Positions 34,062-45,842 are shown, numbered from the stretch's first letter. The stretch: 64,000 nucleotides of DNA from Streptomyces djakartensis (GCF_014651075.1 NZ_BMWE01000017.1:86617-150616), one strand, 5' to 3'. Numbers and translations are program-made. Notes: generated from the sequence alone by a model not told the origin.

Positions 34062-34640
34062 GTGACCGTCAACATGACCAAGGGTCAGGCCATCAGTCTG
34101 CAGAAGAACGACGGCGGCAGCCTGACCGCGGTGCGCATGGGTCTCGGCTGGCAGGCGGCTCCCCGGCGCGGCCTGTTCGGCTCCCGTACGCGAGAGATCG
34201 ACCTCGACGCGTCCGCCGTCCTGTTCGCGGACAAGCAGCCGGTCGACGTCGTCTTCTTCCGTCACCTGGTGAGCGACGACGGCTCGGTGCGCCACACCGG
34301 CGACAACCTCGTCGGCGGTGTCGGCCAGGGCGGGGACGACGAGGCGATCCTCGTCGACCTCGCGCGCGTCCCGGTCCACATCGACCAGATCGTCTTCACC
34401 GTGAACTCCTTCACGGGCCAGACGTTCCAGGAGGTGCAGAACGCGTTCTGCCGCCTGGTCGACGAGACCAACGGCCAGGAACTCGCCCGCTACACGCTGG
34501 CCGGCGGTGGCCAGTACACGGCTCAGATCATGGCCAAGGTCCACCGCTCGGGTTCGGGCTGGACGATGACGGCCCTGGGCAACCCGGCCAACGGCCGTAC
34601 CTTCCAGGATCTGATGCCGGCGATCCTGCCCGTCCTCTGA
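34062..34640 (+). CDS. terD: TerD-family tellurium-resistance/stress protein
   Basis: A 192-residue protein with the TerD fold. The first calcium-site segment is EIDLDASAVLFA and the second comprises GGDDEAILVDLARVP. The N-terminus MTKGQAISLQKNDGG is typical. TerD proteins bind calcium and sit at the membrane, giving tellurite, phage and osmotic stress tolerance in Ter systems. GTG start at 34062, with GGGG 8 nt upstream. It is 41 bp before the TerD fusion gene, so both are probably co-transcribed. Confidence 0.9.
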   Translation: MTVNMTKGQAISLQKNDGGSLTAVRMGLGWQAAPRRGLFGSRTREIDLDASAVLFADKQPVDVVFFRHLVSDDGSVRHTGDNLVGGVGQGGDDEAILVDLARVPVHIDQIVFTVNSFTGQTFQEVQNAFCRLVDETNGQELARYTLAGGGQYTAQIMAKVHRSGSGWTMTALGNPANGRTFQDLMPAILPVL

Positions 34641-34681
34641 GGAACCCGAAACCACACAACGACACAGGGGGGACGAGGGCG

Positions 34682-36691
34682 ATGACGGCCGAGTTGGTGC
34701 GGGGACAGAATCACCCGCTCTCCCGGACCCGCCTCGAGATCCGGGTCTCGGCCGGCACACCGATCGTGGCCGTGGCCGCGCTCAGCGACGAGAACGGCAG
34801 GACCCACGGCGCCGAGTGGGTGGCCCATCCGGCCGCCCACACCCAGCCGGGGCTCCAGGTCTCCCGGCAGGCCGCCGCCGACCACTGCCTCGCGGTGGAC
34901 CTGGACGCCATACCGGAAGCCGCCCACCGTGTCGGCGTGCTGCTCGCCCTGCCCGCCGACGGGCAGAGCCCGGTGCGTTTCGGTACCGTAGCCGCTCCGT
35001 TCGTGGCCGTCACCGGCCTCGACGGCGCCGAGATCGCCGGGTACACCATCACCGGCCTGGACACCGAGTCGGCGGTCGTCGCCCTGGAGCTCTACCGAAG
35101 GCAGGGCGCCTGGAAGGTGCGGGCGGTCGGCCAGGGCTACGCGGGGGGCCTCGCCGAACTGCTCACCGACCTGGGTCTGCCTCAGGCCCAGGAACTCGCC
35201 GGCGTCATCAACAGCGCGGTGTCCGAGGGGCCGCCCCGTTCCGTGCAGGCGCCCCCGCCCCGTACGGCGGAGGGCGGCCGTTCCCTCAGGGCGGCGGCCC
35301 CGGCCCTCGGGCCGGACCAGGGTGGTACGACCCCCCACGGGGTCCCCCCGATGCCCCCGTACGGCGGGCAGACACCAGGCGGGCCGGCGCAGCCCGTACC
35401 GCAGCCGTCGGCGTACCCCGGCGGAGCGCCGGACCCGTCCGTCCCCGCCCGGCCCGCCGGAGCCGGCGGCCCGATCGACTACAGCCACCCGCGCCGTCAG
35501 GGCGCCGCCCCGCCCCCGCGGACCGAGCCGTCGGACGCTCCCGGGCAGTCAGCACAGCCCGCACCGCCCGTCGCGGGCGACGCGACCGGCTGGTCCATGG
35601 ACGAGCGGCTCTACAACCAGGTGTGGGGCATGTTCGAGGACCTCGCCCGCACCACCGCCGCCTACCGCGGCGCCGTGGACTTCGCCGAGTCACGCATGGA
35701 CAAGGAGCTGGGGCAGGTCCTGTCGGACCCGCGAAGCCGGCTCGGTGGTCACGGCGACGCCGCCCGGGAGGCGGCCCGTGCCCGGCACGCCCAGCTCGTC
35801 ACCCAGGCCAGAGAGGCCTTCGAGCGTGACCTCGCCCAGCTGACGGCCGAGGCCGAGGTCGTCGAACCGGCCCTGCCGCCGGCGTACGCCCGCTGGGACA
35901 GCCCCGTGTGGCAGGCCTACCGCGTACCGACGGAGATTCCCATGGCCCTGCGGCTGGGCGACCTCCGTCTCCCCGAGGCCGACCGGATCCGCATTCCGAT
36001 GCTGGTCCGGCTGCCGCTGGAGCGCGGTCTGTGGATCGACAGCGGACGGACCGGGCCGTCCGGCGGCTCTTTCGCCGACGCGCACGCCCCGGGGCGGCTC
36101 GCCGTGGAGACCGCGGTCGCCCACGCGGCCCGGCTGCTCGCCGTGTACCCGGCGGGTGAGCTCACCGTCCACGTCATCGACCCGGCCGGTTCGGGGGCAG
36201 GGCCGCTGGCGCCCCTGGTGCGGACCGGTGTGCTCCCGGCCCCGCCCGCGCTCGGCGCCGCGGGGGTGGCGGACGTACTGACCCGGCTCACGCAGCGGGT
36301 CGACCTGGTGCAGATGGCGGTACGGGGAGGCGCCGCCGACTCCCTTCCGCAGGGCTTCGACACGTCCCGGCACCTGCTGATCGTCAACGACTTCCCGCAC
36401 GGCTTCGACGACCGGGCTGTGAACCAGCTGCGCTACCTCGCCGACGAGGGCCCCGCCTTCGGCGTTCACCTGATGATGGTGGCCGACCGTGAGGAGTCCT
36501 CCGCGTACGGGCCGTTGCTCGACCCGCTGTGGCGTTCGCTGCTGCGACTGACCCCGGTGCCCGACGACTACCTCGCCGACCCCTGGGTCGGTCATGCCTG
36601 GACGTACGAGCCCTCGCTGGTACCGGCGGGCAGCCAGGTCCTCCAGCACGTGCTCACCCAGGTCGCGGCCGCCCGGACCAAGACCACGTAA
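34682..36691 (+). CDS. TerD-like domain fused to an FtsK/HerA-like ATPase-fold region without P-loop
   Basis: A 669-residue protein. Residues about 1-170 resemble TerD but lack the DLDxSA calcium motif (LEIRVSAGTPIVAVAALSDENG). Residues about 185-305 are a Pro/Gly-rich, disordered linker. A helical region follows (about 310-410). The last part (about 415-660) has the strand order and HLLIVNDFPHGFDDRAVNQLRYLADEGPAFGVHLMMVADRE segment of FtsK/HerA ATPases, but no Walker A lysine is seen. It could be a catalytically dead scaffold linking TerD to DNA or membrane processes. It probably belongs with terD and terC. Confidence 0.7.
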   Translation: MTAELVRGQNHPLSRTRLEIRVSAGTPIVAVAALSDENGRTHGAEWVAHPAAHTQPGLQVSRQAAADHCLAVDLDAIPEAAHRVGVLLALPADGQSPVRFGTVAAPFVAVTGLDGAEIAGYTITGLDTESAVVALELYRRQGAWKVRAVGQGYAGGLAELLTDLGLPQAQELAGVINSAVSEGPPRSVQAPPPRTAEGGRSLRAAAPALGPDQGGTTPHGVPPMPPYGGQTPGGPAQPVPQPSAYPGGAPDPSVPARPAGAGGPIDYSHPRRQGAAPPPRTEPSDAPGQSAQPAPPVAGDATGWSMDERLYNQVWGMFEDLARTTAAYRGAVDFAESRMDKELGQVLSDPRSRLGGHGDAAREAARARHAQLVTQAREAFERDLAQLTAEAEVVEPALPPAYARWDSPVWQAYRVPTEIPMALRLGDLRLPEADRIRIPMLVRLPLERGLWIDSGRTGPSGGSFADAHAPGRLAVETAVAHAARLLAVYPAGELTVHVIDPAGSGAGPLAPLVRTGVLPAPPALGAAGVADVLTRLTQRVDLVQMAVRGGAADSLPQGFDTSRHLLIVNDFPHGFDDRAVNQLRYLADEGPAFGVHLMMVADREESSAYGPLLDPLWRSLLRLTPVPDDYLADPWVGHAWTYEPSLVPAGSQVLQHVLTQVAAARTKTT

Positions 36692-36765
36692 ACTCACCTG
36701 ACCTGGGAGTTTGACCTTTCTTTTGCCGATGGCTTTACCTGTTCTTGGTGATTGCGGTACTGTTG

Positions 36766-36911
36766 TCCGCACGGAGGGGAGTACTCCCTGTCTGCTGCGG
36801 CGTACCCGTCAATACGGATCAGGCCAGATCCCGGGGCGTCGGCCCATCCTTGGGTGGAAGAGACCTCCGGCAGCGACGACGCTGACATTTGCCGTTAACG
36901 ACTGCCGGAGG
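36766..36911 (+). ncRNA. Candidate yybP-ykoY manganese riboswitch and expression platform
   Basis: The leader of terC holds the two conserved yybP-ykoY loops, GGGGAGTA after CGGAGG (36772-36777) and GAGACC before CCTCCG (36864-36869). Those hexamers pair to form P1. The 3' side CCTCCGGCAG (36864-36873) is also exactly complementary to CTGCCGGAGG (36902-36911), which includes the terC ribosome binding site. With Mn bound, P1 forms and the site is free; without Mn, the site is sequestered. A small hairpin CAGCG/CGCTG lies at 36871-36884. Confidence 0.8.
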
Positions 36912-36915
36912 CGCA

Positions 36916-37917
36916 GTGGATGTTTCCGTGACCCTGTGGGTCCTGACGATCGCGGGCCTCGCCGCCCTGATCGCGGTCGACTTCTTCATCGGCCGCAAGC
37001 CGCACGACGTGTCGATCAAGGAAGCCGGGATCTGGACGATCGTCTGGATCGTTCTCGCCGTGCTCTTCGGGCTCGGTCTGCTCGTGTTCGCCGGCGGCCA
37101 GCCGGCCGGTGAGTTCTTCGCGGGCTTCATCACCGAGAAGTCACTGAGCGTCGACAACCTCTTCGTCTTCGTCCTGATCATGGCGAAGTTCGCGGTGCCG
37201 ACCCAGTACCAGCAGCGCGTGCTGCTGATCGGTGTCCTCATAGCCCTGGTCCTGCGGGCCGTCTTCATCGCCGCCGGTGCGGCGATCCTCGCCAGCTTCT
37301 CCTGGGTGTTCTACCTCTTCGGCGCCTTCCTGATCTGGACCGCCTGGAAGCTCATCCAGGAGGCCCGCGCGGACGAGGAGGACGAGGAGTACGAGGAGAA
37401 CAAGCTGCTCAAGGCCGCCGAGCGCCGCTTCGGTGTGGCCGACCGCTACCACGGCACCAAGCTGTGGATCGAGCAGAACGGCAAGCGGGTCATGACCCCG
37501 ATGCTGGTCGTGATGCTCGCCATCGGCACCACGGACGTACTGTTCGCCCTCGACTCCATCCCGGCGATCTTCGGCCTGACGCAGGACCCGTACATCGTCT
37601 TCACGGCCAACGCGTTCGCCCTGATGGGGTTGCGCCAGCTGTACTTCCTCATCGGCGGACTGCTGAAGAAGCTGGTCCACCTCAGCTACGGCCTGTCGAT
37701 CATCCTGGGCTTCATCGGCGTGAAGCTGGTGCTGCACGCGCTGCACGAGTCCGGGGTGCACGTCCCCGAGATCAGCATTCCGGTCTCGCTCGGCGTGATC
37801 TGCTCCGTTCTGATCATCACCACGATCACCAGCCTGCGGGCTACGAGGAAGCAGGCGGCGGCCGAGGCGGCGCAGGGGCAGAGCGGAAACGCCCCGAAGG
37901 ACAGCATCGAGGTCTGA
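36916..37917 (+). CDS. terC: TerC-family membrane protein (manganese export type)
   Basis: A 333-residue polytopic protein of the TerC/Alx family. There are about nine hydrophobic helices; the conserved acidic intramembrane segments TEKSLSVDNLFVFVLIM and GTTDVLFALDSIPAIFGLT carry the Asp residues thought to handle the metal. An acidic loop (EARADEEDEEYEEN) lies in the middle. Family members export manganese, including metallation of secreted enzymes. GGAGG lies 4 nt before the GTG start. Its position behind a Mn riboswitch agrees with that role. Confidence 0.9.
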   Translation: MDVSVTLWVLTIAGLAALIAVDFFIGRKPHDVSIKEAGIWTIVWIVLAVLFGLGLLVFAGGQPAGEFFAGFITEKSLSVDNLFVFVLIMAKFAVPTQYQQRVLLIGVLIALVLRAVFIAAGAAILASFSWVFYLFGAFLIWTAWKLIQEARADEEDEEYEENKLLKAAERRFGVADRYHGTKLWIEQNGKRVMTPMLVVMLAIGTTDVLFALDSIPAIFGLTQDPYIVFTANAFALMGLRQLYFLIGGLLKKLVHLSYGLSIILGFIGVKLVLHALHESGVHVPEISIPVSLGVICSVLIITTITSLRATRKQAAAEAAQGQSGNAPKDSIEV

Positions 37918-37944
37918 CCGCGCCAGGCGCAGGCACAACCATCA

Positions 37945-37985
37945 CCGGGATCGGTGCTCGGCGCACAGCCGGCCACCGATCCCGG
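37945..37985. terminator. Intrinsic-type terminator hairpin between terC and the MHS gene
   Basis: CCGGGATCGGTG (37945-37956) and CACCGATCCCGG (37974-37985) form a perfect 12-bp stem with a 17-nt loop. It lies 28 bp after the terC stop and 45 bp before the stop of the convergent transporter gene, so it can serve both. There is no U-tract, as is usual in Streptomyces. Confidence 0.75.
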
Positions 37986-38029
37986 CGCTTCGGCGCAGTG
38001 GCTGTTCGCGGCGCGCCCGGAGCCGGCGG

Positions 38030-39334
38030 TCAGCCCGTGGTCGCCTCCGCCGCGGCCACGGGGACCGGACGCGTCTCCGGCAGCAGCGCGAAGCACCCCA
38101 GGCTGAACAGCGCGATCGCCGTCAGATACGCGGCCACGCCCCACGGCACCCGCCCGCCCTGCTCGGCCAGCGCCGTCGCCACGACCGGGGTGAGCGCGCC
38201 GCCGATCACCCCGCCGAGGTTGTAGCCGACGGCGGCGCCCGTGCAGCGCACCCGCGGCGCGTACAGCTCCGGCAGATACGCGGCGATCACGGCGAACATC
38301 GTGATGAACGCGAGCATCGCTCCGAGGAAACCGAGGAACATCGGCAGCGGCTCGCCGGTGGCGAGAAGCGCGACCATAGGGAACATCCACAGTGCGGCGG
38401 CCGCGCACCCGGCCAGACACAGGGGGCGCCGGCCGTAGCGGTCACCGACGAGAGCGGCCGCCGGCGTGAGTGCGCCCTTCACCACCACCGCGGCCATGAT
38501 GCAGGTCAGCATGGTGGAGCGGCTCACCCCGAGCCGCTCCGTGCCGTAGGCGAGCGACCAGGTGGTCACGGCGTAGAAGATCGCGTAACCGATGGCCAGC
38601 GCCCCGCCGGTCAGCAGCAGCAGGCGCCAGTGGTCACGCACGACCTCGGCGAGCGGCACGCGCGCGTGGTCGTCGAGCTCGAGGAAACTGGGGCTTTCGG
38701 CGAGCGACGAGCGCAGCCACAGTCCCACGACGGCCAGCAGCCCGGCCGCCCAGAACGGCACCCGCCACCCCCACGCCGCGAACTCCGCCTCGGAGAGCGT
38801 CGCCGACAGCCCCAGCACCACACCGTTGGCGAGCAGGAACCCCAGGGCGGGACCGACCTGGGGGAAGCTCGACCACAGCGCACGCCGCCCGGCGGGCGCG
38901 TGCTCCACCGTCAGCAGCACCGCCCCGCCCCACTCCCCGCCGAGCCCGAGCCCTTGGAGGAAACGCAGGACCAGGAGCAGCAGGGGAGCGGCCACACCGA
39001 TCGTGCCGTACGTCGGCACGCAGCCCACCGCGACCGTGGAGGCGCCGGTGAGCAGCAGGGACGCCACGAGGACCGGCCGCCGGCCCCGCCGGTCCCCGAT
39101 GTGCCCGAACAGCACCGACCCCAGCGGCCGTGCCACGAAGCCCACGCCGAAGGTGGCGAAGGCGGCCAGCGTACCCGCGACCGGCGAGAAAGTCGGGAAG
39201 AACAGCGGCCCCAGGATCAGGGCCGCGGCGGTCCCGTAGACGAAGAAGTCGTAGAACTCGATGGCCGTGCCGGCCAGCGAAGCCGCCGCCAGGCGCGGCA
39301 TGGAGGGTGCCCTCACGGTGCGTACGTCGTGCAT
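38030..39334 (-). CDS. MFS transporter, metabolite:H+ symporter (MHS, ShiA/ProP-like)
   Basis: A 434-residue 12-helix carrier. It begins AAASLAGTAIEFYDFFVYGTAAAL, the typical MHS first helix, and has GHIGDRRGRRPVLVASLLL between helices 2 and 3 and the FLQGLGLGGEWGGAVLLTVEHAPAGRRAL segment of MHS carriers. These import small carboxylates or osmolytes with protons. The exact substrate is not readable. An ATG 33 bp further in is possible. It converges with terC. Confidence 0.8.
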   Translation of the reverse strand: MHDVRTVRAPSMPRLAAASLAGTAIEFYDFFVYGTAAALILGPLFFPTFSPVAGTLAAFATFGVGFVARPLGSVLFGHIGDRRGRRPVLVASLLLTGASTVAVGCVPTYGTIGVAAPLLLLVLRFLQGLGLGGEWGGAVLLTVEHAPAGRRALWSSFPQVGPALGFLLANGVVLGLSATLSEAEFAAWGWRVPFWAAGLLAVVGLWLRSSLAESPSFLELDDHARVPLAEVVRDHWRLLLLTGGALAIGYAIFYAVTTWSLAYGTERLGVSRSTMLTCIMAAVVVKGALTPAAALVGDRYGRRPLCLAGCAAAALWMFPMVALLATGEPLPMFLGFLGAMLAFITMFAVIAAYLPELYAPRVRCTGAAVGYNLGGVIGGALTPVVATALAEQGGRVPWGVAAYLTAIALFSLGCFALLPETRPVPVAAAEATTG

Positions 39335-39396
39335 GCCGCGTCAACTACCCAGGGTGACAGCCGGTTACGGGGGCGCGTGGAGGGGTTGGGGGGTAC

Positions 39397-40443
39397 TCAG
39401 TACGTGACGGTGATGCGCCGGGCCGGACCGTCCACCCGCACGGTGCCCCCGTAGGGGATCACCAGCTGCGGATCGGTGTGTCCGTAGTCCACGTCGAAGA
39501 CGATCGTGGTGTCGGGAGCGTAGGTCCGCATGGCGCGCAGCACGGCCTCGCGCTGGTCGGACGCGTAACGAGCAGCCTCCCGCGGGGGGTTGGGACGTTC
39601 CAGGGACCATGTCTTCGGCCGGCCCATCAAGAGGGCGGAGAAGCGCCGGAGCAGCCCGCGTTCGCCCATGCTCCGCAGAGTGCGGAAGACCTCCGTGGCG
39701 CTCGGCATGTCCTCCGAGGTCTCCAGGAGCAGTACACCGCCGTCGTACTCGGACAGATCGTGTGCGATCTCCCGGTCGGCCATCAGCAGCCAGGCGACGA
39801 TCTCCAGGCAGCCGCCCCAGGTGCGGCCCTCGATCACCCGGCCCGGGTTCACCCAGGTCCAGCCGGTCCCGGGCCGGGTCTCGGGCTCCGCGTCGAAGGT
39901 GGCAGGGTCGGCCCAGTCCCGGTCGACGTCACGCCACCGCCGGGCCGGCCGCAGCTCGTACGGTCCGGACGTGAACAGGGCCGCGCGCAGCGACTCGTCG
40001 GTCTGCGGATGCATGGCACCGGGCCGGCCCAGCTCACACATGACACTCGCGCCGTGGTAGCCGACGACTCCGCTGTTGCGCAGGAACGCGAGCAGGTTCG
40101 TGTTGTCGCTCATCCCGAAGAACGGCTTCGGGTTCGCCCGGATCAACTCCCGGTCCAGGTACGGCAGCACGGTGATCTGGTCGTCCCCGCCGATCGACGC
40201 GAAGACGGCCTTGACACCGGGGTCGGCGAAGGCGGCGTGGATGTCGTCGGCCCGCTCCCGAGGCGTGGAGCCCATGGTTCGGGTCGCCGGATACTCGACC
40301 GGCTCCAGGCCGTACTGCTTGCGCAGCCGCTCCAGGCCCAGTTCGTACGGGAGCGGGAAGAGCCCCGGCAGGCCGGAGGAGGGGGAGACCACCGCTACGC
40401 GGTCGCCGGGGGAAGGCTTGGGAGGATAGGCAGGGCTCGTCAT
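39397..40443 (-). CDS. S66 serine peptidase (LD-carboxypeptidase / MccF-like)
   Basis: A 348-residue enzyme. The nucleophile Ser is in FFGMSDNT (about residue 112). The GGDDQITVLPYLD, LLLETSEDMPS and DVDYGHTDPQLVIPYGG segments give the other catalytic parts (Glu and His). MccF-type members cut peptide or acyl-adenylate bonds and can confer microcin resistance; LD-carboxypeptidases trim peptidoglycan peptides. The AxxS region resembles MccF more than classical LdcA. It starts divergently from aroQ, separated by about 100 bp. Confidence 0.85.
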   Translation of the reverse strand: MTSPAYPPKPSPGDRVAVVSPSSGLPGLFPLPYELGLERLRKQYGLEPVEYPATRTMGSTPRERADDIHAAFADPGVKAVFASIGGDDQITVLPYLDRELIRANPKPFFGMSDNTNLLAFLRNSGVVGYHGASVMCELGRPGAMHPQTDESLRAALFTSGPYELRPARRWRDVDRDWADPATFDAEPETRPGTGWTWVNPGRVIEGRTWGGCLEIVAWLLMADREIAHDLSEYDGGVLLLETSEDMPSATEVFRTLRSMGERGLLRRFSALLMGRPKTWSLERPNPPREAARYASDQREAVLRAMRTYAPDTTIVFDVDYGHTDPQLVIPYGGTVRVDGPARRITVTY

Positions 40444-40546
40444 GCCGGGAGGCTACGGCCCGGTGGGCTGCCGCCGCAGCGTGATAAACCGGGTCGCAGC
40501 AGCGGTCCGTCACGGGCCGCCCGACCCTGAACGGACCGGAGGAACC

Positions 40547-41020
40547 GTGCCCCGCACCCTGGCCAACGCCCCGATCATGATCCTCAACGGCCCCAACCTG
40601 AATCTGCTCGGCCAGCGCCAGCCGGAGATCTACGGCTCCGACACCCTCGCCGACGTCGAGAACCTGTGCGCCAAGGCGGCGGCCGCGCACGGCGGTACGG
40701 TCGACTTCCGCCAGTCCAACCACGAGGGCGAGCTGGTGGACTGGATCCACGAGGCACGGCTGAACCACTGCGGGATCGTGATCAACCCGGGCGCCTACTC
40801 GCACACCTCCGTCGCCATCCTGGATGCCCTCAACACCTGCGACGGCATGCCGGTGCTGGAGGTCCACATCTCCAACATCCACCGGCGCGAGTCGTTCCGG
40901 CACCACTCGTACGTCTCCCTGCGTGCCGACGGGGTCATCGCGGGATGCGGGGTGCAGGGATACGTGTTCGGCGTGGAGCGCGTCGCGGCGCTCGTGGGGG
41001 CGGGGCAGGCACAGACGTAG
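40547..41020 (+). CDS. aroQ: Type II 3-dehydroquinate dehydratase
   Basis: A 157-residue shikimate-pathway enzyme that dehydrates 3-dehydroquinate to 3-dehydroshikimate. The N-terminal MILNGPNLNLLGQRQPEIYGSDT carries the catalytic Arg-Tyr loop; INPGAYSHTSVAILDAL and EVHISNIHRRESFRHHSYVS carry the substrate and His residues. Length fits the dodecameric type II class. GTG at 40547 with GGAGGA 5 nt upstream. No other aro gene is adjacent, so it is a detached member of the pathway. Confidence 0.95.
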   Translation: MPRTLANAPIMILNGPNLNLLGQRQPEIYGSDTLADVENLCAKAAAAHGGTVDFRQSNHEGELVDWIHEARLNHCGIVINPGAYSHTSVAILDALNTCDGMPVLEVHISNIHRRESFRHHSYVSLRADGVIAGCGVQGYVFGVERVAALVGAGQAQT

Positions 41021-41239
41021 CCGGAACACGTCCTGCGCCGGGGCCGCCGGCCGAGGGCGGGGATCGACAGGCCGGCGGCCCATCCGCCCAGGAGCCGTCA
41101 TCCTGCGCGGGGCTGCCACCAGTTGACCGCTCAACCAGCAGGGAGGGGGAGTGTGTGTACGGCGCCGGCAGGTGCGCGCGATTCACACGGGGCGCGTGCG
41201 CGGCTCATCCCTCAATGCGCCTGCGCCCCGCGCGACCGT

Positions 41240-41896
41240 TCACCACCCGCGCGCGTGCCACTCCGGCAGCTGCGGGCGCTCCGCGCCCAGCGTCGTGTCG
41301 TTGCCGTGTCCCGGGTAGACCCACGTCTCGTCCGGGAGGACAGCGAAGATCTTGGTCTCCACGTCATGGAGGAGACTGGCGAACGCCTTCGGGTCCTTGC
41401 GGGTGTTGCCCACACCTCCGGGGAACAGGCAGTCCCCGGTGAACACATGGGGATGCCCGTGCGGGTCGTCATAGACGAGGGCGATCGAGCCGGGCGTGTG
41501 CCCGACCAGGTGGCGCGCGGTGAGTTCCACGTGCCCCACCCGGATGGTGTCACCGTCGTCGACGAGTACGTCGGTCGGGACGGGGATGCCCTCGGCGTCG
41601 TACCGGCCCGCGTACGTGCGCGCGCCGGTGGCCGAGACGACCTCGGCGAGCGCCTGCCAGTGGTCGCCGTGCCGGTGGGTGGTGACGACGGACGCGATGC
41701 CGTCGCCGCCGATCATCCCGAGCAGCGTGTCCGCCCCGTCCGCGGCGTCGATCAGCAACTGCTCGTCCGTGGCCCGGCAGCGCAACAGATAGGCGTTGTT
41801 GTTCATCGGGCCGACCGCGATCTTGGTGATCATCAGGTCCTTGAGCTCGTGCACGTCGGCCGGTCCGCCGACCGTCACCTCGCCGCTGTACGTCAT
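41240..41896 (-). CDS. Metallo-beta-lactamase-fold hydrolase (glyoxalase II-like)
   Basis: A 218-residue protein with the metal motif THRHGDH (at about residues 74-80), a later GHTPGS and a TGDCLF Asp ligand, and the C-terminal GHGNDTTLGAE. The length and the PMNNNAYLLRC start fit the glyoxalase II or persulfide-dioxygenase-like group. In actinomycetes such enzymes could act on mycothiol conjugates. The gene lies 10 bp downstream of the mycothiol-type isomerase gene, which suggests an operon with thiol substrates. Confidence 0.8.
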   Translation of the reverse strand: MTYSGEVTVGGPADVHELKDLMITKIAVGPMNNNAYLLRCRATDEQLLIDAADGADTLLGMIGGDGIASVVTTHRHGDHWQALAEVVSATGARTYAGRYDAEGIPVPTDVLVDDGDTIRVGHVELTARHLVGHTPGSIALVYDDPHGHPHVFTGDCLFPGGVGNTRKDPKAFASLLHDVETKIFAVLPDETWVYPGHGNDTTLGAERPQLPEWHARGW

Positions 41897-41906
41897 GTCC
41901 GCCAGC

Positions 41907-42599
41907 CTATAGCGGGGGCAGTGCCGGAAGCGGGCCGCCGGCCGAGGCCAGCGCGGATCCGTCGCGGCGGCCGGCGAGCCAGCCCAGCAGGTCGGCCGGG
42001 GGACCCGTGACCCTCACGCCGGGGCCCAGCCCGCCCGGCTTCCGCCCGGTGCTCCACACGCGCGTACCGTCCGTGACGCGGGTCGGCGGCACGTCGGGAT
42101 GCCCGGCGAACCGGTCGGCCAGGAAGGCGATCTCCCGCTCGGTGAATTCCTCCGGCAGGTCCTCCAGCTCGTACCCGATCCCCAGGTCCACGTGGTGCAG
42201 CTCCACCTCCACCCAGCGCCGGAAGGGGACCCGGGACGCGGAGTCCGTGACCCCGCCCCGCAGCTCCACCGTGCGCGACCAGTCCGCCGGGGCCGCCCCG
42301 GTCTCCTGGAAGCGGTCCGCGCTCTCACGCAGGTCGGCGAGGTGGACGTCGAGGGCACGCGGGGCGTCCCGCTCGATGTCGGCGTCCCGGGCCTCGCCGG
42401 AGACGTACATCGGGCGCCCCTCGAGGACGTTCACGAGTGCGTCGGCGTTGCGGGCGAGGTGGGCCAGGACATGGCCGCGGGTCCAGCCGGGCAGGCGTGA
42501 CGGCTCGGTCACAGACGCGTTGTCCAGTTCGCCGACTGCCAGGAGCAGCCGCTCGGTCGCGTCACGTACAGACTCCAGGTCATGCGCGTGATCAATCAT
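41907..42599 (-). CDS. Maleylpyruvate isomerase-family, mycothiol-dependent-type enzyme
   Basis: A 230-residue DinB-like four-helix protein. The N-terminal MDLESVRDATERLLL-type helix, LPGWTRGHVLAHLARNADALVNVLEG with the metal-binding His, and VEVELHHVDLGIGYELEDLP with further His residues are the family marks; the C-terminal part is the MDMPI_C-like domain. Members use mycothiol with a zinc ion. The start is taken at the ATG at 42599; a GTG at 42617 is less supported. It is upstream of the MBL-fold gene with a 10-bp gap. Confidence 0.8.
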   Translation of the reverse strand: MIDHAHDLESVRDATERLLLAVGELDNASVTEPSRLPGWTRGHVLAHLARNADALVNVLEGRPMYVSGEARDADIERDAPRALDVHLADLRESADRFQETGAAPADWSRTVELRGGVTDSASRVPFRRWVEVELHHVDLGIGYELEDLPEEFTEREIAFLADRFAGHPDVPPTRVTDGTRVWSTGRKPGGLGPGVRVTGPPADLLGWLAGRRDGSALASAGGPLPALPPL

Positions 42600-42657
42600 G
42601 GTGCTGACCCTAACCACGTCACACCTTCGGGTGAAGGTGGTGCAGCAGTGCCGTTAA

Positions 42658-42677
42658 TCGAATGTGCGTGCTATAGG
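42658..42677 (+). promoter_or_regulatory. Possible LexA (SOS) box and -10 region of uvrA
   Basis: TCGAATGTGCGTGCTA (42658-42673) matches 9 of the 12 defined bases of the actinobacterial LexA consensus TCGAAC-N4-GTTCGA, as I know it. It overlaps a weak -10 (TATAGG, 42672-42677). Between it and the uvrA start lie two hairpins, 42711-42727 and 42756-42780. The right half of the box is poor, so the assignment is tentative. Confidence 0.35.
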
Positions 42678-42821
42678 GTCGGACGTGACGTCGGGCATGC
42701 TGGATAGCCGGGGTTTGCTGGCAACCCGTGCATCCGACCGGCGTTGTCAGTGGCTCCCCCTAGTCTGGGATAGACGGGGGCCCCGCCCCTGTCACTTCTC
42801 TCAAGAAAGGTGCGGACCGGC

Positions 42822-45833
<3,012 letters not shown>

Positions 45834-45842
45834 GGAACCGTA

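Noticed and set aside
31751..34081. Long open minus-strand frame opposite uvrB
   Set aside because: Same reason as for uvrA: the product is low-complexity and the sense strand codes for an intact UvrB.
41140..41240. Leader peptide gene with GGAGGGGGAG before a GTG at about 41155
   Set aside because: The frame continues as an Arg/Pro-rich shadow into the antisense of the MBL gene. No stop or regulatory feature defines a leader.
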